Positions 22,541-33,310 of a stretch of 41,101 bases of DNA are shown here, piece by piece. The notes below the pieces were generated by a model. That model did not search any database and was not told where the DNA came from. It saw only the letters and a program-made list of their open reading frames with translations. The DNA is from Laccaria trichodermophora. Taxonomy: Eukaryota > Basidiomycota > Agaricomycetes > Agaricales > Hydnangiaceae. The stretch covers positions 1 through 41,101 of the forward strand of contig JACTVC010000063.1 in assembly GCA_018417955.1 (NCBI GenBank), read 5' to 3'. Made by a program: the position numbers and the translations under genes. Positions within the stretch are counted from its first letter, which is position 1. Each line of letters begins with the position of its first letter.

Positions 22541-23518
22541 CCGGGGGCAGCGCAGCTAGGGCAGCAAGGCAGGCTGCCAGTGCGTACTCTCAGTGAACAG
22601 CTCCGTCGTCATTGGTGTATCAGCGGCCGCCACCAGATCAGCTATTCATCATCGTCAGCGACAGCGACAGGCACTTCCTTCGACAATCAACCATCCCCAG
22701 CAACAACGAGCTTTTCCTCCCTCAACCGTTAATTACTCCCAGCAGTCCCTCTCAACGGCCTGCTACTCTCAGCAGCAGTAACAGCAACAAAAGCACCTTC
22801 CGTCCACCATCAGCTACTGTCCGGATGAAAGTCGTCCGCAGCCCATGAACAACCCCGCCGAGTGTCGTCGTGGTTTGACGCACCACGGATCGCGGCCTTG
22901 GTAACTCCGACCAACGACTCAAGGGACTCAACAGCCCTGTTCGCAGGTAATCATTATTGTACCCGCTCAATTTTTCGTACTTACCAACTACGTTTCTTCA
23001 GCCCTTCATGTCCCCTGATAATCATCACGTCGCCATCACCCATCCAAGGTCGAATATACTACCCACACCTCATTTCTCGGCACCAGAGGAGGAATGGATA
23101 CTACCCGACTTTCAACCCCATGTTCGTAACGGATGACCGTACTCTTTCCTGTTCCGTCAACAACTTTTTGTAGACAAGTTGGGGTTAGGTAGTGGGAGGA
23201 GCAAAAGTATTTATTCGCCCACAGGCCTTCTCCCGTGACTCCACTGCAGTCGCGTTTGTACTATAACATGCCGCCGCCACTGCTACAAAAACCGTTCAGC
23301 CCACCTACGCTTGCTTGCTTCTTGCTTCCATTTTTGCGTCCCATTTGCAACCCACAACTTGATATCACACGGCGTAAAAGGGGATTCCGAGACAAGTAAT
23401 ATATTATTAGTTTATACCTTTAAAATGTGATCGATCGTAATGACGTCTTGGTGGTCCCCGCCGCCAAAATCTGGGTTTAAGAAACCAGGGTCTCGTAATA
23501 TAGGGTACTCTACCTCCC

Positions 23519-26068
23519 ATGCCTCTCAGACAATACGGTAGCTCGACGAACACCTCACCCACCGCCTATAGTGAGGTGTCAGTATTCAACATCCAGCGTA
23601 ACAGGGACTCGCCACCACTATATGAAGTTTTTAATCACCCTCAAATGAGCGCTGTAAAGGCGCGAGGCAACCGTCGGTGCTTTGTGTATGTTGTGGATAC
23701 AACTAAGTCCGGAATGAAGAAGGCCCGCCAGGTGGAAAAAGATTTACCTATACCACTTGGCAACGGTGCGACTGCACGACAAGCTGGTAGGTATGAAGCT
23801 TCTCGATGATTTTTCTAGCTTAAGGTATCTTGCAGGCTGGTCAGAATTGAAACCCGGTGATTTTCTCTTCGCTCGACCCAAGCAGTGGGCCAACATGCGA
23901 GGCATCATGGGGGCCAGGAAAGCATTGAAAGATAAACTAAAACTTTGGGTGACTGGATGGTGGGTTAAGTGTCTTGTAGCGAGCAGAATGGTTTCTAACT
24001 TTGCAGATAGTACGACCGGGTTGAGCGACCAATCACAAAATGCACTTACTGACTTACAAGCTAAAATCCTTGGCCCCGTTGAGGATCGCGACAGAAGCAG
24101 CAAAGGGACAGCCTTTGAGAGAGAAACCAACGCTGACAAGGTTGGCGATGGTACTGGTCGAGAGTATACAATCGGAATTTCTTGCGAGAATCAAACAGGC
24201 ATCATTGCGCCGACTGCAAAGCCTAAATTGGATGCAGGCGTTGATGCCAAGTGGGATGGCGCCACTCAGATGAGGCATGATTTTGTTTATGTGAGTTTTT
24301 CTGTGTCCTCAACTTGCAAACATTGTCTGATGATCATAAGGCGATGGCTGGAGCAGTGACGGACTCACAGAGACAAGCTCCACCCCGTTACGCCGAAGCA
24401 GCACGCGAGCATGCAGAACGCCTTAATCTTCCGCGCCTTGGCCCACACAAGAAGGCGGTGGCGGGCTCTTTTCAACTCAACCTGGCACCTGCTGAAAGTG
24501 ATGCGTGTGATGTAGGGTTATCTGCATCTATGGGTTTACGATTTGGGGGAAAGCATGAGGATGATGACGAGATTGGCACATTCTCGACGCTCGTTGTTTT
24601 GTCAGACCATCCTCCAAACTATGATCCCGGTCGGTTCTTCTTCCCCATGGCTCAAGTTTATGTGACTTGCAACAAATTCACTTGTGTAAATTTCTCTGGA
24701 AGGCACTTCCATGGAAGCTCTCCCATCACAGGTCCAGATGGTCACCTAGACCCTTCCGCCATCAGAGCGGTTGGCATCTCTTATCCTCCACGACATTTGT
24801 TTTCTGGAAATGGACGCTTCCCACTTGCAAACCTTTATGACGGTACACGCTGGAATCTCGGCAAAGAGATGAAGATGGGCGGGTGAGCTATTTGGTTTTA
24901 GTCGAGTTCTCAATGGTCGCTGATTTTGTTATCTTCTAGCCCTTGTCCTGCAGATTCACAGCCTGTGAACAAGACTGGAAGCAAGACTGAAAACAAGGCT
25001 AGGAGCAACATTGAAGGACGTAAGGGGACCACATTTGTCAAAGAGGGGTCGATATATATGGATCAGAAGCATCATGCTGAGTACATAGTACGCGACCTCC
25101 TGGGCCTCAGTGTCTTTGTCTTGTCACAGATGCCAAAGCGATACGGCCTCGAGGTGGATATGGATGTCTTCATGAGCGCATTCACTCATTCGTTGGGAGA
25201 TAAGCGTGTTCCTTGCTCCACTTGGTCAAATGGCCCTGGATGGAGGGATGGCGTATCTCAAGATGCGCTCCGCAGGACTCAAGCGGAACGTTGGTGTCAA
25301 CATCGAGAAGAACTCGCTCAACATGTGCCCTCTATGGTTGACAGTAATAAGGTCGCTCCACTTGATCTCGATGATCAAGATACCGCCGATGAAGTTAATC
25401 TCGATCAATCTGGTATTTTCTCAGGTGGAAAGTTGGAGGTGGATCCGGAGGATACGTTTGAGCTATCCAATGTGGTTGAGGAGGTTGGAGGGTTGGCTTC
25501 TGATCCTAATGCGATGGATATTGATCAAGCTTATGATCCATCCATGGAGGATCTTGAACGACAACCTGCTCCACTCATGCAGGATGGTGGCATGTGGGAA
25601 TTTATGTTCGACATAGACGAGAGTTTTGCAGCAGTGGATGAGATGATGGAATGCAGAGAGAATCTGGGGAGCATAGGCGACTTCAATGAGAGTCAATTTC
25701 CTTCTCCTGCTGGTGCGTAAGTAAGATACATACAATTCTTTTGCTCAATGAAAAAATCAGGAACAACCCAATCTATGAGTTTTGCAGCAGTGGATGAGAT
25801 GATGGAAAGCAGAGAGAATCTGGGGAGCATAGGCGACTTCAACGAGAGTCAATGCCCTTCTTCTGCTGGTGCGTAAGTGAGACACATACAATTCTTTTGC
25901 TCATTGAAAAAATCAGGAACAACCCGATCTATTGAACCTGCTGCCGCCCCAGGTAATGAAGTAGGTCTACGCCGCCCACAGCAAGTTCCCTATGTAGAAA
26001 TACTGATACAACCTGGCGGGCCATTTAGTGAAGCCAGGAAGTTGGCTGAGAAGCGCGCTGGTGGGTAG
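23519..26068 (+). CDS. 2-oxoglutarate/Fe(II) dioxygenase-like protein (TET/JBP-like candidate)
   Basis: Six exons, 23519-23786, 23836-24290, 24341-24882, 24940-25712, 25761-25868 and 25917-26068, give 765 residues with all junctions in frame. Exon 3 holds what looks like the double-stranded beta-helix core: H313-E-D315 (GGKHEDDDE) as the HxD metal ligands, then YDPGRFF, YVTCNKFTCVNFSGRHFHG with H363 or H365 as the second His ligand, and R383 (SAIRAVGISYPP) as the likely 2-oxoglutarate-binding Arg. From memory, transposon-linked basidiomycete TET/JBP proteins share the YDPG, NFSG and HG pattern. Members of that family oxidise 5-methylcytosine, but activity here is inference. The C-terminal part is acidic and contains an in-frame duplicated exon. 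Exon 6 may instead splice onward, because the next gene's frame stays open upstream of its ATG. Another 2OG-Fe(II) subfamily is possible. Confidence 0.6.
25622..25933 (+). repeat. 156 bp tandem duplication creating a duplicated exon
   Basis: Two copies, 25622-25777 and 25778-25933, are almost identical. Each contains the end of an exon (SFAAVDEMMECRENLGSIGD and following), a GTGCGT donor, a 47-48 bp intron and the start of the next exon. The result is a 108 bp phase-1/phase-1 exon (25761-25868), so the extra copy adds 36 residues without breaking the frame. Confidence 0.85.
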
Positions 26069-26157
26069 CTGTTTGTTAATAATGACCAATAATGTAACAG
26101 AGATATATAGCGTTTAGCTTCGTTAAATTTCTCAATCCTGCCATCATCGAGGAGGAG

Positions 26158-27999
26158 ATGCTTGATGTCGAGTCAAACGTCCTCAACGTATGGGCGCCTG
26201 CCATAGCACAAGCGAGCTCTTTATCAGCCGAGAATCTTGGGCTTGACGCCTGGGAGCCGTCTTCTACCTACGTTCACGCTTTACATTCGCTTCTTGATAT
26301 TCCAGGTTCTAGTGACAACTTGCTCACCGCTGCTAAAGTGGTTCAAGGATATCGATCCTTAAAAGACTCAGAAACGCGGTCTGCAATTAATCTTCGACAA
26401 ACTAGAGTCAATTTAATGCTGGGGAACTGTGCATTGTGGAGGTGGTTTGACTGTTGGGTTCCAACTGAATGTCGTCGATTGTTTCAAAACTCGCTCCAAC
26501 CCTCCAAAGATGCTTGGCTACATTGTTTGTTTGTGAAGGCCTGCCAGATGGTGAATCTGCGTACCACAACTGCTCAAGTCTTCAATCTTTCTGACCATGC
26601 ACCTCATTTTCCTGAGGCCTCTTATTGCCTTGATCGAAAGCGAAAATTGCCATTGTATCCGGATGATCGGCAGAGGGAGGCGCTAGCAGTGGAAATCACA
26701 CAAGATGTAATTGCTGGTTGGCTTGGGATGCCTGACTTCCATGAACCGCATTTCAAGTGCCGATGGCAGGGATGGTTTATCAGTGCTTTGTTGGAGGTTT
26801 TCGGCCCTCAAACATTGTATTTGGATTACGTCTGGAGGGCGCATGAGAAGATGACAAAGGGTACCTTGCTCAAACAACACAGTCGCGCTCCTAACTATGA
26901 AAAGTTGGAGTCTTTCAAGTCTGCGCTGCGTGCCCATCGTTTGTCGGATCCATCGTCAGTGGAGCGCGAATTAGTAGCCCATATCGCCAACCTTATCGTG
27001 GCTGATTCCACCGCAGACGCTCGGTCACTTCTGGGTCAATCTTCAAATTTACATCAGAAGATCTTCATACCTCAAGTCATAAGTAATATCAAGGATAAGC
27101 GTCTGATGGTTTTTGCAAACTTCATGACCCAGTCGTTGGGCGTTTTCTACTATCAAGTGGACCATCCAAGCATCTCTCAGCATCAGCGGATGATGGATTA
27201 TTGTTTGGATCGCCCAGAAGCTACCACGCTCCAGAAAGCTATGATTAAAGACCCTGACTTTCTTCTTCCCTTCCGAGAGCACGCCCCATGTAGACTGAGA
27301 TCCAAAGAGAAAGGAGGACCTTTCGATGAAGATGTTTTGTTTACCTCGCAAGGTCTCTTCAGCGCTCTCTTGATGCGTGTTGTCACGTTTCGGACTGACT
27401 TTGCCCTGCTTGAGCCTACGTTTTTCAACTCTATCGAAACTTGGAAACAGACCATCTCTTCTATGCCCAAAAACTATGTCTGCAATGCACGTGCATATGG
27501 CTCACATCAACCAACGCGCACGGTTGATGTAGCAGAGCGTCTGTGGGAGGCAGCTCATAGTTGTGGTTGGGCTGAGTTTGCGGGTGCCGGAGACAAGAAT
27601 TTCGGGGATTTGTTTGCTTTCTTTAGGAAGCCCATCAACAAGTTCCCTCAGCTTGGAGATCTGACTGGCTTTTTGTTGGCTGGTGATTACGCATATACCC
27701 GAGTTGCAGCCAAACCAGATCTACAAACAATTGCCCAATGCATGCACACCATCAACCGCGGGGCAAATGGTGGCTTGGAGTATCTAGGCTATATGGAGAA
27801 ACGTAGTCAGGCAGCTGGAGGTTCCATCAAGAAGCCTCCTCTCACAGCCTGTGTTGAAGGATTGAAGCAGGTTCATAGCTTCCTTTCTAGCTATCTGACA
27901 CCCCAAGAGCAGAAAGACATTGATTTTGATTATATCATGGATGAGAATGCGCTCTGCAAATTCGCGAGGGCTGTGCACTTGGGGCTCGTTACGTTGTAA
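26158..27999 (+). CDS. Unknown 613-residue protein next to the dioxygenase-like gene
   Basis: A single uninterrupted frame of 613 codons starts MLDVESNVLNVWAP. It starts 90 bp after the stop of the dioxygenase-like gene, on the same strand. The frame is open back to a good 3' splice site at about 26098 (taacag), adding FVKFLNPAIIEEE, so the true start may lie in an upstream exon and the two genes could even be spliced together. The protein looks soluble and largely helical. Visible stretches are NCALWRWFDCWVPTECRR, FHEPHFKCRWQGWFISALLE, FANFMTQSLGVFYYQ and CGWAEFAGAGDKNFGDLF. There are scattered Cys and His but no clear zinc finger. I recognise no domain. Its position between the dioxygenase and the transposase suggests element cargo or an accessory protein. 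Confidence 0.7.
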   Translation: MLDVESNVLNVWAPAIAQASSLSAENLGLDAWEPSSTYVHALHSLLDIPGSSDNLLTAAKVVQGYRSLKDSETRSAINLRQTRVNLMLGNCALWRWFDCWVPTECRRLFQNSLQPSKDAWLHCLFVKACQMVNLRTTTAQVFNLSDHAPHFPEASYCLDRKRKLPLYPDDRQREALAVEITQDVIAGWLGMPDFHEPHFKCRWQGWFISALLEVFGPQTLYLDYVWRAHEKMTKGTLLKQHSRAPNYEKLESFKSALRAHRLSDPSSVERELVAHIANLIVADSTADARSLLGQSSNLHQKIFIPQVISNIKDKRLMVFANFMTQSLGVFYYQVDHPSISQHQRMMDYCLDRPEATTLQKAMIKDPDFLLPFREHAPCRLRSKEKGGPFDEDVLFTSQGLFSALLMRVVTFRTDFALLEPTFFNSIETWKQTISSMPKNYVCNARAYGSHQPTRTVDVAERLWEAAHSCGWAEFAGAGDKNFGDLFAFFRKPINKFPQLGDLTGFLLAGDYAYTRVAAKPDLQTIAQCMHTINRGANGGLEYLGYMEKRSQAAGGSIKKPPLTACVEGLKQVHSFLSSYLTPQEQKDIDFDYIMDENALCKFARAVHLGLVTL

Positions 28000-28597
28000 C
28001 CTAGAAAGTGTTTAACACAAATATACTGAGGTATTCGGGCACGTTAACTCGCGAAATCAAGCCTCCTGAAGTACTCATGGTATCGTCGTAATGTCGTATA
28101 TGTCGTCGCAGTTGAGCGTCGTAAATTAGAACATATAAGTGTCAAGTCATGTCTCAAAAAGTACTCAGAAGGACATCAAGTTGTATCATCGCAAGTCGTT
28201 CAGGTCCCTCGATATGCAACTCTCAAAAATGTTCCGCGTTGAATCTTCCGAATGTTGCCGTTAGCCTCATGCCGTGGGCACCTTCTATGTCATCCATCCG
28301 ACCCTAGTAGTCGTCACTGTAAAAGGACCTGGTCATTGTATTCTCTTCGCTCTCAACCCGAAAGCCACGACAATGACCCATCTACCATACTTTAGTGAGG
28401 AGAACGGTTGAGGGCAGAAAGTACTAGTAGCTCTTCCGAGTCTCAGGCTTGAGTCATGCTTTCCGAGTCAATGCCACGCTTCCGAAGAATCTAAAACGAG
28501 GCGAGTCTGCTGCCGCGGTTTCCCTCATCGTTGGACATCTGCGGTGCTGCGGATGCCACTTGTACCCTGCCGCCGCCTCCCATTCACTTTCCGAGCC
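28000..28597. other. Intergenic region before the transposase
   Basis: No exon is supported. It should hold the transposase promoter and possibly the left end of the element. CACTGTAAAAGGACC at about 28315 begins with CACTG, as CACTA-type ends often do, but I find no matching inverted copy downstream, so no end is called. Confidence 0.35.
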
Positions 28598-31500
28598 ATG
28601 TCCTTCAGCATCCCCTTTCATGATATCTCTACCATTCCACGAAACACTTGTCTTTGCGGAAAGTCATTTGTCCAGACGAATGCATTGAACAATCATCTTC
28701 GCTCTTGTAAAATTAGCCAAAGGCGTGTCAGCTGCGGTCGTGCAAAAGCCAAGGAGTTGTGGGTGGAAAAGAAGCAGCAGCGGCGTGGAACCCGATCGAT
28801 TGGAACTAGAGGACCTGCTCAAGCATCGCCGGATAGGCTGGTAAGCTTACAATGTTCTCTTGATCACTGCCCTTCTGTAATAGTTTCTTGCACTCAGGAC
28901 AACACCGCAGTCGCGATCACTTCTTCAACCGAGCTGCCAGTTGAAGAAATTGGAATATGTCCAACCGGATCTGGAGCCGTTGCTGCCAATGATGAGACAG
29001 CACACCATGACGACTTGATGGTGCCCATCGCAATCCGGCGAACTCGTCGGGAAAACATACAACCTCCGGAACGCTATCGTGATGTTCTTCCATGTCCTTC
29101 GCCAAACCTTCCGCCTGACATAATGCTGGGGCCCCAGAAAGGGCTTCACTCAGCAGCTCTTCAGGTGCCCACCGCCTCTTGCCAAATTAAATCCAGTCTC
29201 CCCATCCGATCACCGCCAAACATATTTGGTTTGGTGCGCCAATATGCTGGACCTGAATTTCCTTCTCATGATGCGGAGGATTATGTGATGTTCGCGGATC
29301 TCTGCAATCGCAACATCATACTTGAGGAGGCTTCCCCTATTCCTAGCTCCTCATCAGAAGCTGCGGATCAATTTTTCCCTTATCCCAACTTAAGCTCTTT
29401 CCATCTCGGTAATTGGTTCTGGTCTGGCGGAGCTCAAAAATCGCAGGCCGCATTTCGGGAACTCATCAAAATTGTGGGTGATCCAGACTTTGTTCCCTCC
29501 GATGTCCGTCATAACAAATGGGACCAAATCAATGCTCTCCTCGCTGGTAATCTTGTTACAAATGACGACGATCAATGGATCGACGCAGCGGATGAGGGTT
29601 GGCACGTAACTGATGTCGAGATTTGTGTGCCCTTCCATAGTCGAGCTGAAAATCCTGGGATGAAGATTTACAGTGGGATAAAGCTCTACCATCGCTCGTT
29701 GGTTGCTGTGATGAAGGAGCGGTTTAGCGATCCCCATGATTTTCTACATTTTCATATTGAGCCACACGACCTCTTATGGAAATCGCCTGTTGACCCTAGT
29801 GGCTCAGAATTTCGTGTTCACGGAGAGCTGTACACTTCTCAGTCTTTTCTCAGAGCCCACAGGGACCTCCAGCAATCACCACGGGAGCCTGGCTGTCAAT
29901 TAGAGCGCGTAATCTGCGCATTTATGCTTTGGTCCGACGCAACACATCTAACATCATTCGGGAATGCTAGACTATGGCCTATTTATCTTTATTTTGGAAA
30001 TGAATCCAAGTACCGTCGTGGAAAACCCACTCTTAACTCATGTAATCATGTCGCCTATTTTGAAAAGGTGGGACTAAGAGTACTTGTCCAAGTTCATGAC
30101 TGAGCTGACCCCCTTCCTTCTAGCTACCACCTTCATTCAATGATTTTGCCTCAAAGTTGGCAGGGGGAAAGGGACCCAATAGCCAATTCTACACTCATTG
30201 CCACCGCGAGCTCTTCCATGAGCAAATGAAAGTCCTCTTGGATGCAGATTTTGTTGCTGCTTGGGAACATGGTATTGCCATCAAATGTGGAGATGGTGTC
30301 CTCCGCCGTCTCTATCCACGAATCTTCACTTACGCAGCCGATTATCCTGAGAAGTAAGCTGACAATTTGTTCGAACTTTTCGGTAACGATTGATCTAACC
30401 CTATACAGAATCATATTGGCTAGTATTCGAGACAAAGGCATTTGCCCATGCCCGCGATGTTTAGTTCCAAAGTCCACTATTCAGAATCTGGGGACTGCTA
30501 ATGACCGCCGCCTCCGCGAAACCTTGTTACGGTCTGACAATGCAAAGAGGAGAAGCGAGATTTCCAGTGCTAGGCGGATAATCTACGAGCAAAACTATAT
30601 GGTGAATAGTGCTGCGGTGGAGAAAATCTTGAAACGGGAGTCTTTGGTCCCTAACTTGGTGATTTCTTTATTTGCCCTTAGCAAAGGAAATACCAATATT
30701 TGTTTGAAAGAATGCTTTTTCCGAACGATTGCATGGCCTCGGTTTCGATTTTTTTGGTATACTTGCGGTAGATTTGCTTCATGAGTTTGAATTGGGTGTT
30801 TGGAAAGCTCTTTTTACACACCTTCTTCGGATTATCTCAAGCATCAATCCTGCCTTACTGAATGAACTCGACCAAAGGTGATTATGAAATGTATACCTTT
30901 TGTATTTCATAACACGCAATTTCAGGTATCGGCAGATTCCATCCTTTGGCACCGCAACCATTCGCAAATTTTCATCGAATGTTTCGGAAATGAGAAAAAT
31001 GGCAGCCCGTGACTTTGAAGACCTTCTGCAGGTTTGTTTCCAAAACGGCTTGTTCACCACTTTTATCTGAGCTACAGATTCCTTTACAGTGTGCGATTCC
31101 TGTGTTCGATGGTCTCATTCCCAAAGAACACGATCTCGCTGTGAGAAGGCTATTATTTCTTTGCGCCCATTGGCATGGCCTCGCTAAACTTCGAATGCAT
31201 ACCGATGCCACCCTCGATATTTTAGACGGGCTCACAACCAAGATCGGCGCTGCATTTCGTGATTTCACGGATGTCATTTGTCCCAAGTTTGCCACCCGCG
31301 AGCTTGCTCGTGAGCACCAGGCCCGGAAACGGAAAGAGGCCAAAAGATCTAGTGGGAGATGTGTTATAAACAATGCAGGTGATGGATCATCGCCCCATTT
31401 AGCGCAGCCCCAAATGTTAGGCGAAGGGCCTGCTTCATCGGAATCTATGGGGTCAACTGATCCGTCAGCGCCAGCTGGAACAAAAGGTACAAGGGACCCC

Positions 31501-32993
31501 GAGCAGAAGCCAGAATTTAAGGGCAAGACTTACAATATGAATACGTACAAGCATCACTCTCTTGGTGACTATGTCAAGCACATACGGGATTATGGGACGA
31601 CGGATTCGTATAGTACCGAAACTGTGAGCTCCGAGACATCTCTACATAGTCGACGGAAAATAATCTGATCCACAGGGCGAATTGGAGCACCGCACGCCGA
31701 AGACACGATATAAGCGCACCGATAAGAAGCTCTTTATTCGCCAATTAACTCGCATTGAACGCCGAGAAGCACATTTGCGGCGCTTAAAGCGAAAACTCTT
31801 GCCGACCAAACCACGGGAGACCTTAGATAGATCTGGGGAAAAGCATCATCATATTGGTATATCTGAAACACAATATGAAGATATAGGCACTTTTCTTCAA
31901 AGCCGCTCCGGAGACCCAGCGGTCAAGGTGGGTGAGTTGATCGAAACCGAAACATATTTTGACTGTAAAGCAGAACTTCTTTCCAAAACTTACAAGACAT
32001 CTACTTCCTCGGCTTAAAGAAGCACTCCAAGAGCACACGTTGTTGGGCTCACTCCATCTCCATCCAAGCACCTCTGGGCCTGTGGCTGCCGTGTCCAGCG
32101 CTGAAAGTGTTGTTTTCAGATACAACCGTCTATATCGCCATAATCTAATGCGCATCAACTATACAACGTACGATGTTCGTAGGGCTCAGGATACTATTAA
32201 CGTCAACACAGTCAAACGCGATGTCATGGTCCTACCTAGGGAAGACTTGGGGAGCAGCGATTTGGCAATCTCTTTCACACATGCGAGGGTCCTTGGGATT
32301 TTTCATGTCAATGCTGTCTACATCGGTGCAGGTCTTTCTAGTCATCTCCCAGTAAGGCTCGAATTTCTTTGGGTCCGATGGTTTCAGCAGGAACGCCGGG
32401 GGAGTTGGGAAGGGCATGAACTTGAACGCCTCTCATTTCCTGCAATGGCGAACGAGGAATCATTTGGATTTCTGGATCCTAGCGAAGTCATCCGATCATG
32501 TCACCTTCTTCCAGTATTTTCCATCGGAAAGCGATATGCTGATGGTCGGGGACTTTCTCCTTCTGCCAGGGATTCTGATGACTTCCATCAGTATTATGTT
32601 GGGCGGTGAGCAATTAGCAACATCCTATGATTCTTGAACCTGTTAACATTTATTAGGTTTGCTGACAGAGACATGGTCATGCGCTATCATCTTGGTCTTG
32701 GTGTTGGCCACGTCAATGTCAATAGCGTAGCCGGTGCTTATCCTCGTGCGAGCCCGCTAGCGACGGGTACAGTGCACATGGATGTTGACCTGGAAACTGA
32801 AAAGCTCAACCACAACCCCAAAGACCTCGACAAAAATGTAGCCCATAGTGATGATGAAGATTATTCTGAGGAGGATAGCAGCTCAGATCAAGATGGGCAA
32901 GCTGAGGAAGATGAAGGAGAAGATGTGCCAGATGTGGACGAGAGTTCTGATGCAGGCTCTTCATATTCAGTGTACGCCGAATATGACGACTAG
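28598..32993 (+). mobile_element. Plavaka-type (CACTA-like) transposase gene, apparently full length
   Basis: Ten exons, 28598-28840, 28898-30067, 30124-30353, 30409-30658, 30711-30877, 30926-31031, 31078-31623, 31676-31927, 31971-32605 and 32657-32993, join with consistent phases into 1311 residues. The first intron (57 bp, no stop) could be retained. The N-terminus has a small zinc finger (CLCGKSFVQTNALNNHLRSC). Plavaka-like stretches follow: FHLGNWFWSGGAQKSQAAFR, IYSGIKLYHRSLVAVM, VICAFMLWSDATHLTSFGNA, LWPIYLYFGNESKY, VDLLHEFELGVWKALFTHLL, LRLLFLCAHWHGLAKLRMH-like sequence at about 31146-31200, and, near the C-terminus, SFGFLDPSEVIRSCHLLPVF and RDMVMRYHLGLGVGH. The tail is strongly acidic. 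No frameshift or stop is needed, so the copy could be active. Family assignment is from memory of these motifs; I do not assign the catalytic acidic residues. Confidence 0.85.
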
Positions 32994-33310
32994 TCACCAT
33001 TACCGCAGGTCAGGGACATGGGGAAGGGTGGTCTGCATGATTAAGTAGAGCCTACAGAAACCAACTACCCCAACAGTTCAGAAATTTTGGGCCATGCACA
33101 TACACATGCGAATTCATTATTTAAACATCAGCTTTGTGACAGAAATTATCCAACCAGCTGCAGGCCTGGGCTCAATTGTGAGAGCATCTGATAGTATGTG
33201 TATATTGATTCCCGCCTTATCAAGGTTTTAGGTTATTACCTTTGAATGCGAAACAGTCACGATGATATATACAGGATTATCAATTGGCCAATTCTCTCAT
33301 TCACAACTTC

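Larger units (their letters stand above)
21337..23518. other. Gene-poor stretch with repeats
   Basis: No supported gene. 22000-22250 holds inverted relatives of the 9499-9580 repeat, and 22371-22540 holds a palindrome and a 60 bp tandem repeat. 22560-22850 is low-complexity sequence rich in CAG/CAA-type triplets whose frames encode Gln/Ser runs. 23200-23518 may hold the promoter of the dioxygenase-like gene but shows no definable motif. Confidence 0.4.

Noticed and set aside
22454..22850. Gln/Ser-rich frames as a protein gene
   Set aside because: They arise from low-complexity CAG/CAA-type sequence and tandem repeats in three overlapping frames.
28315..28330. CACTGTAAAAGG as the left end of a CACTA-like element
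   Set aside because: No matching inverted TTTTACAGTG-type end was seen downstream of the transposase within the window, so a 5-base CACTG start alone is not evidence.
23173..33080. GTTGGGGT near 23178 and its complement near 33066 as terminal inverted repeats of a large composite element
   Set aside because: Only about 8 bases match, the flanks do not extend the similarity, and no target-site duplication is visible.
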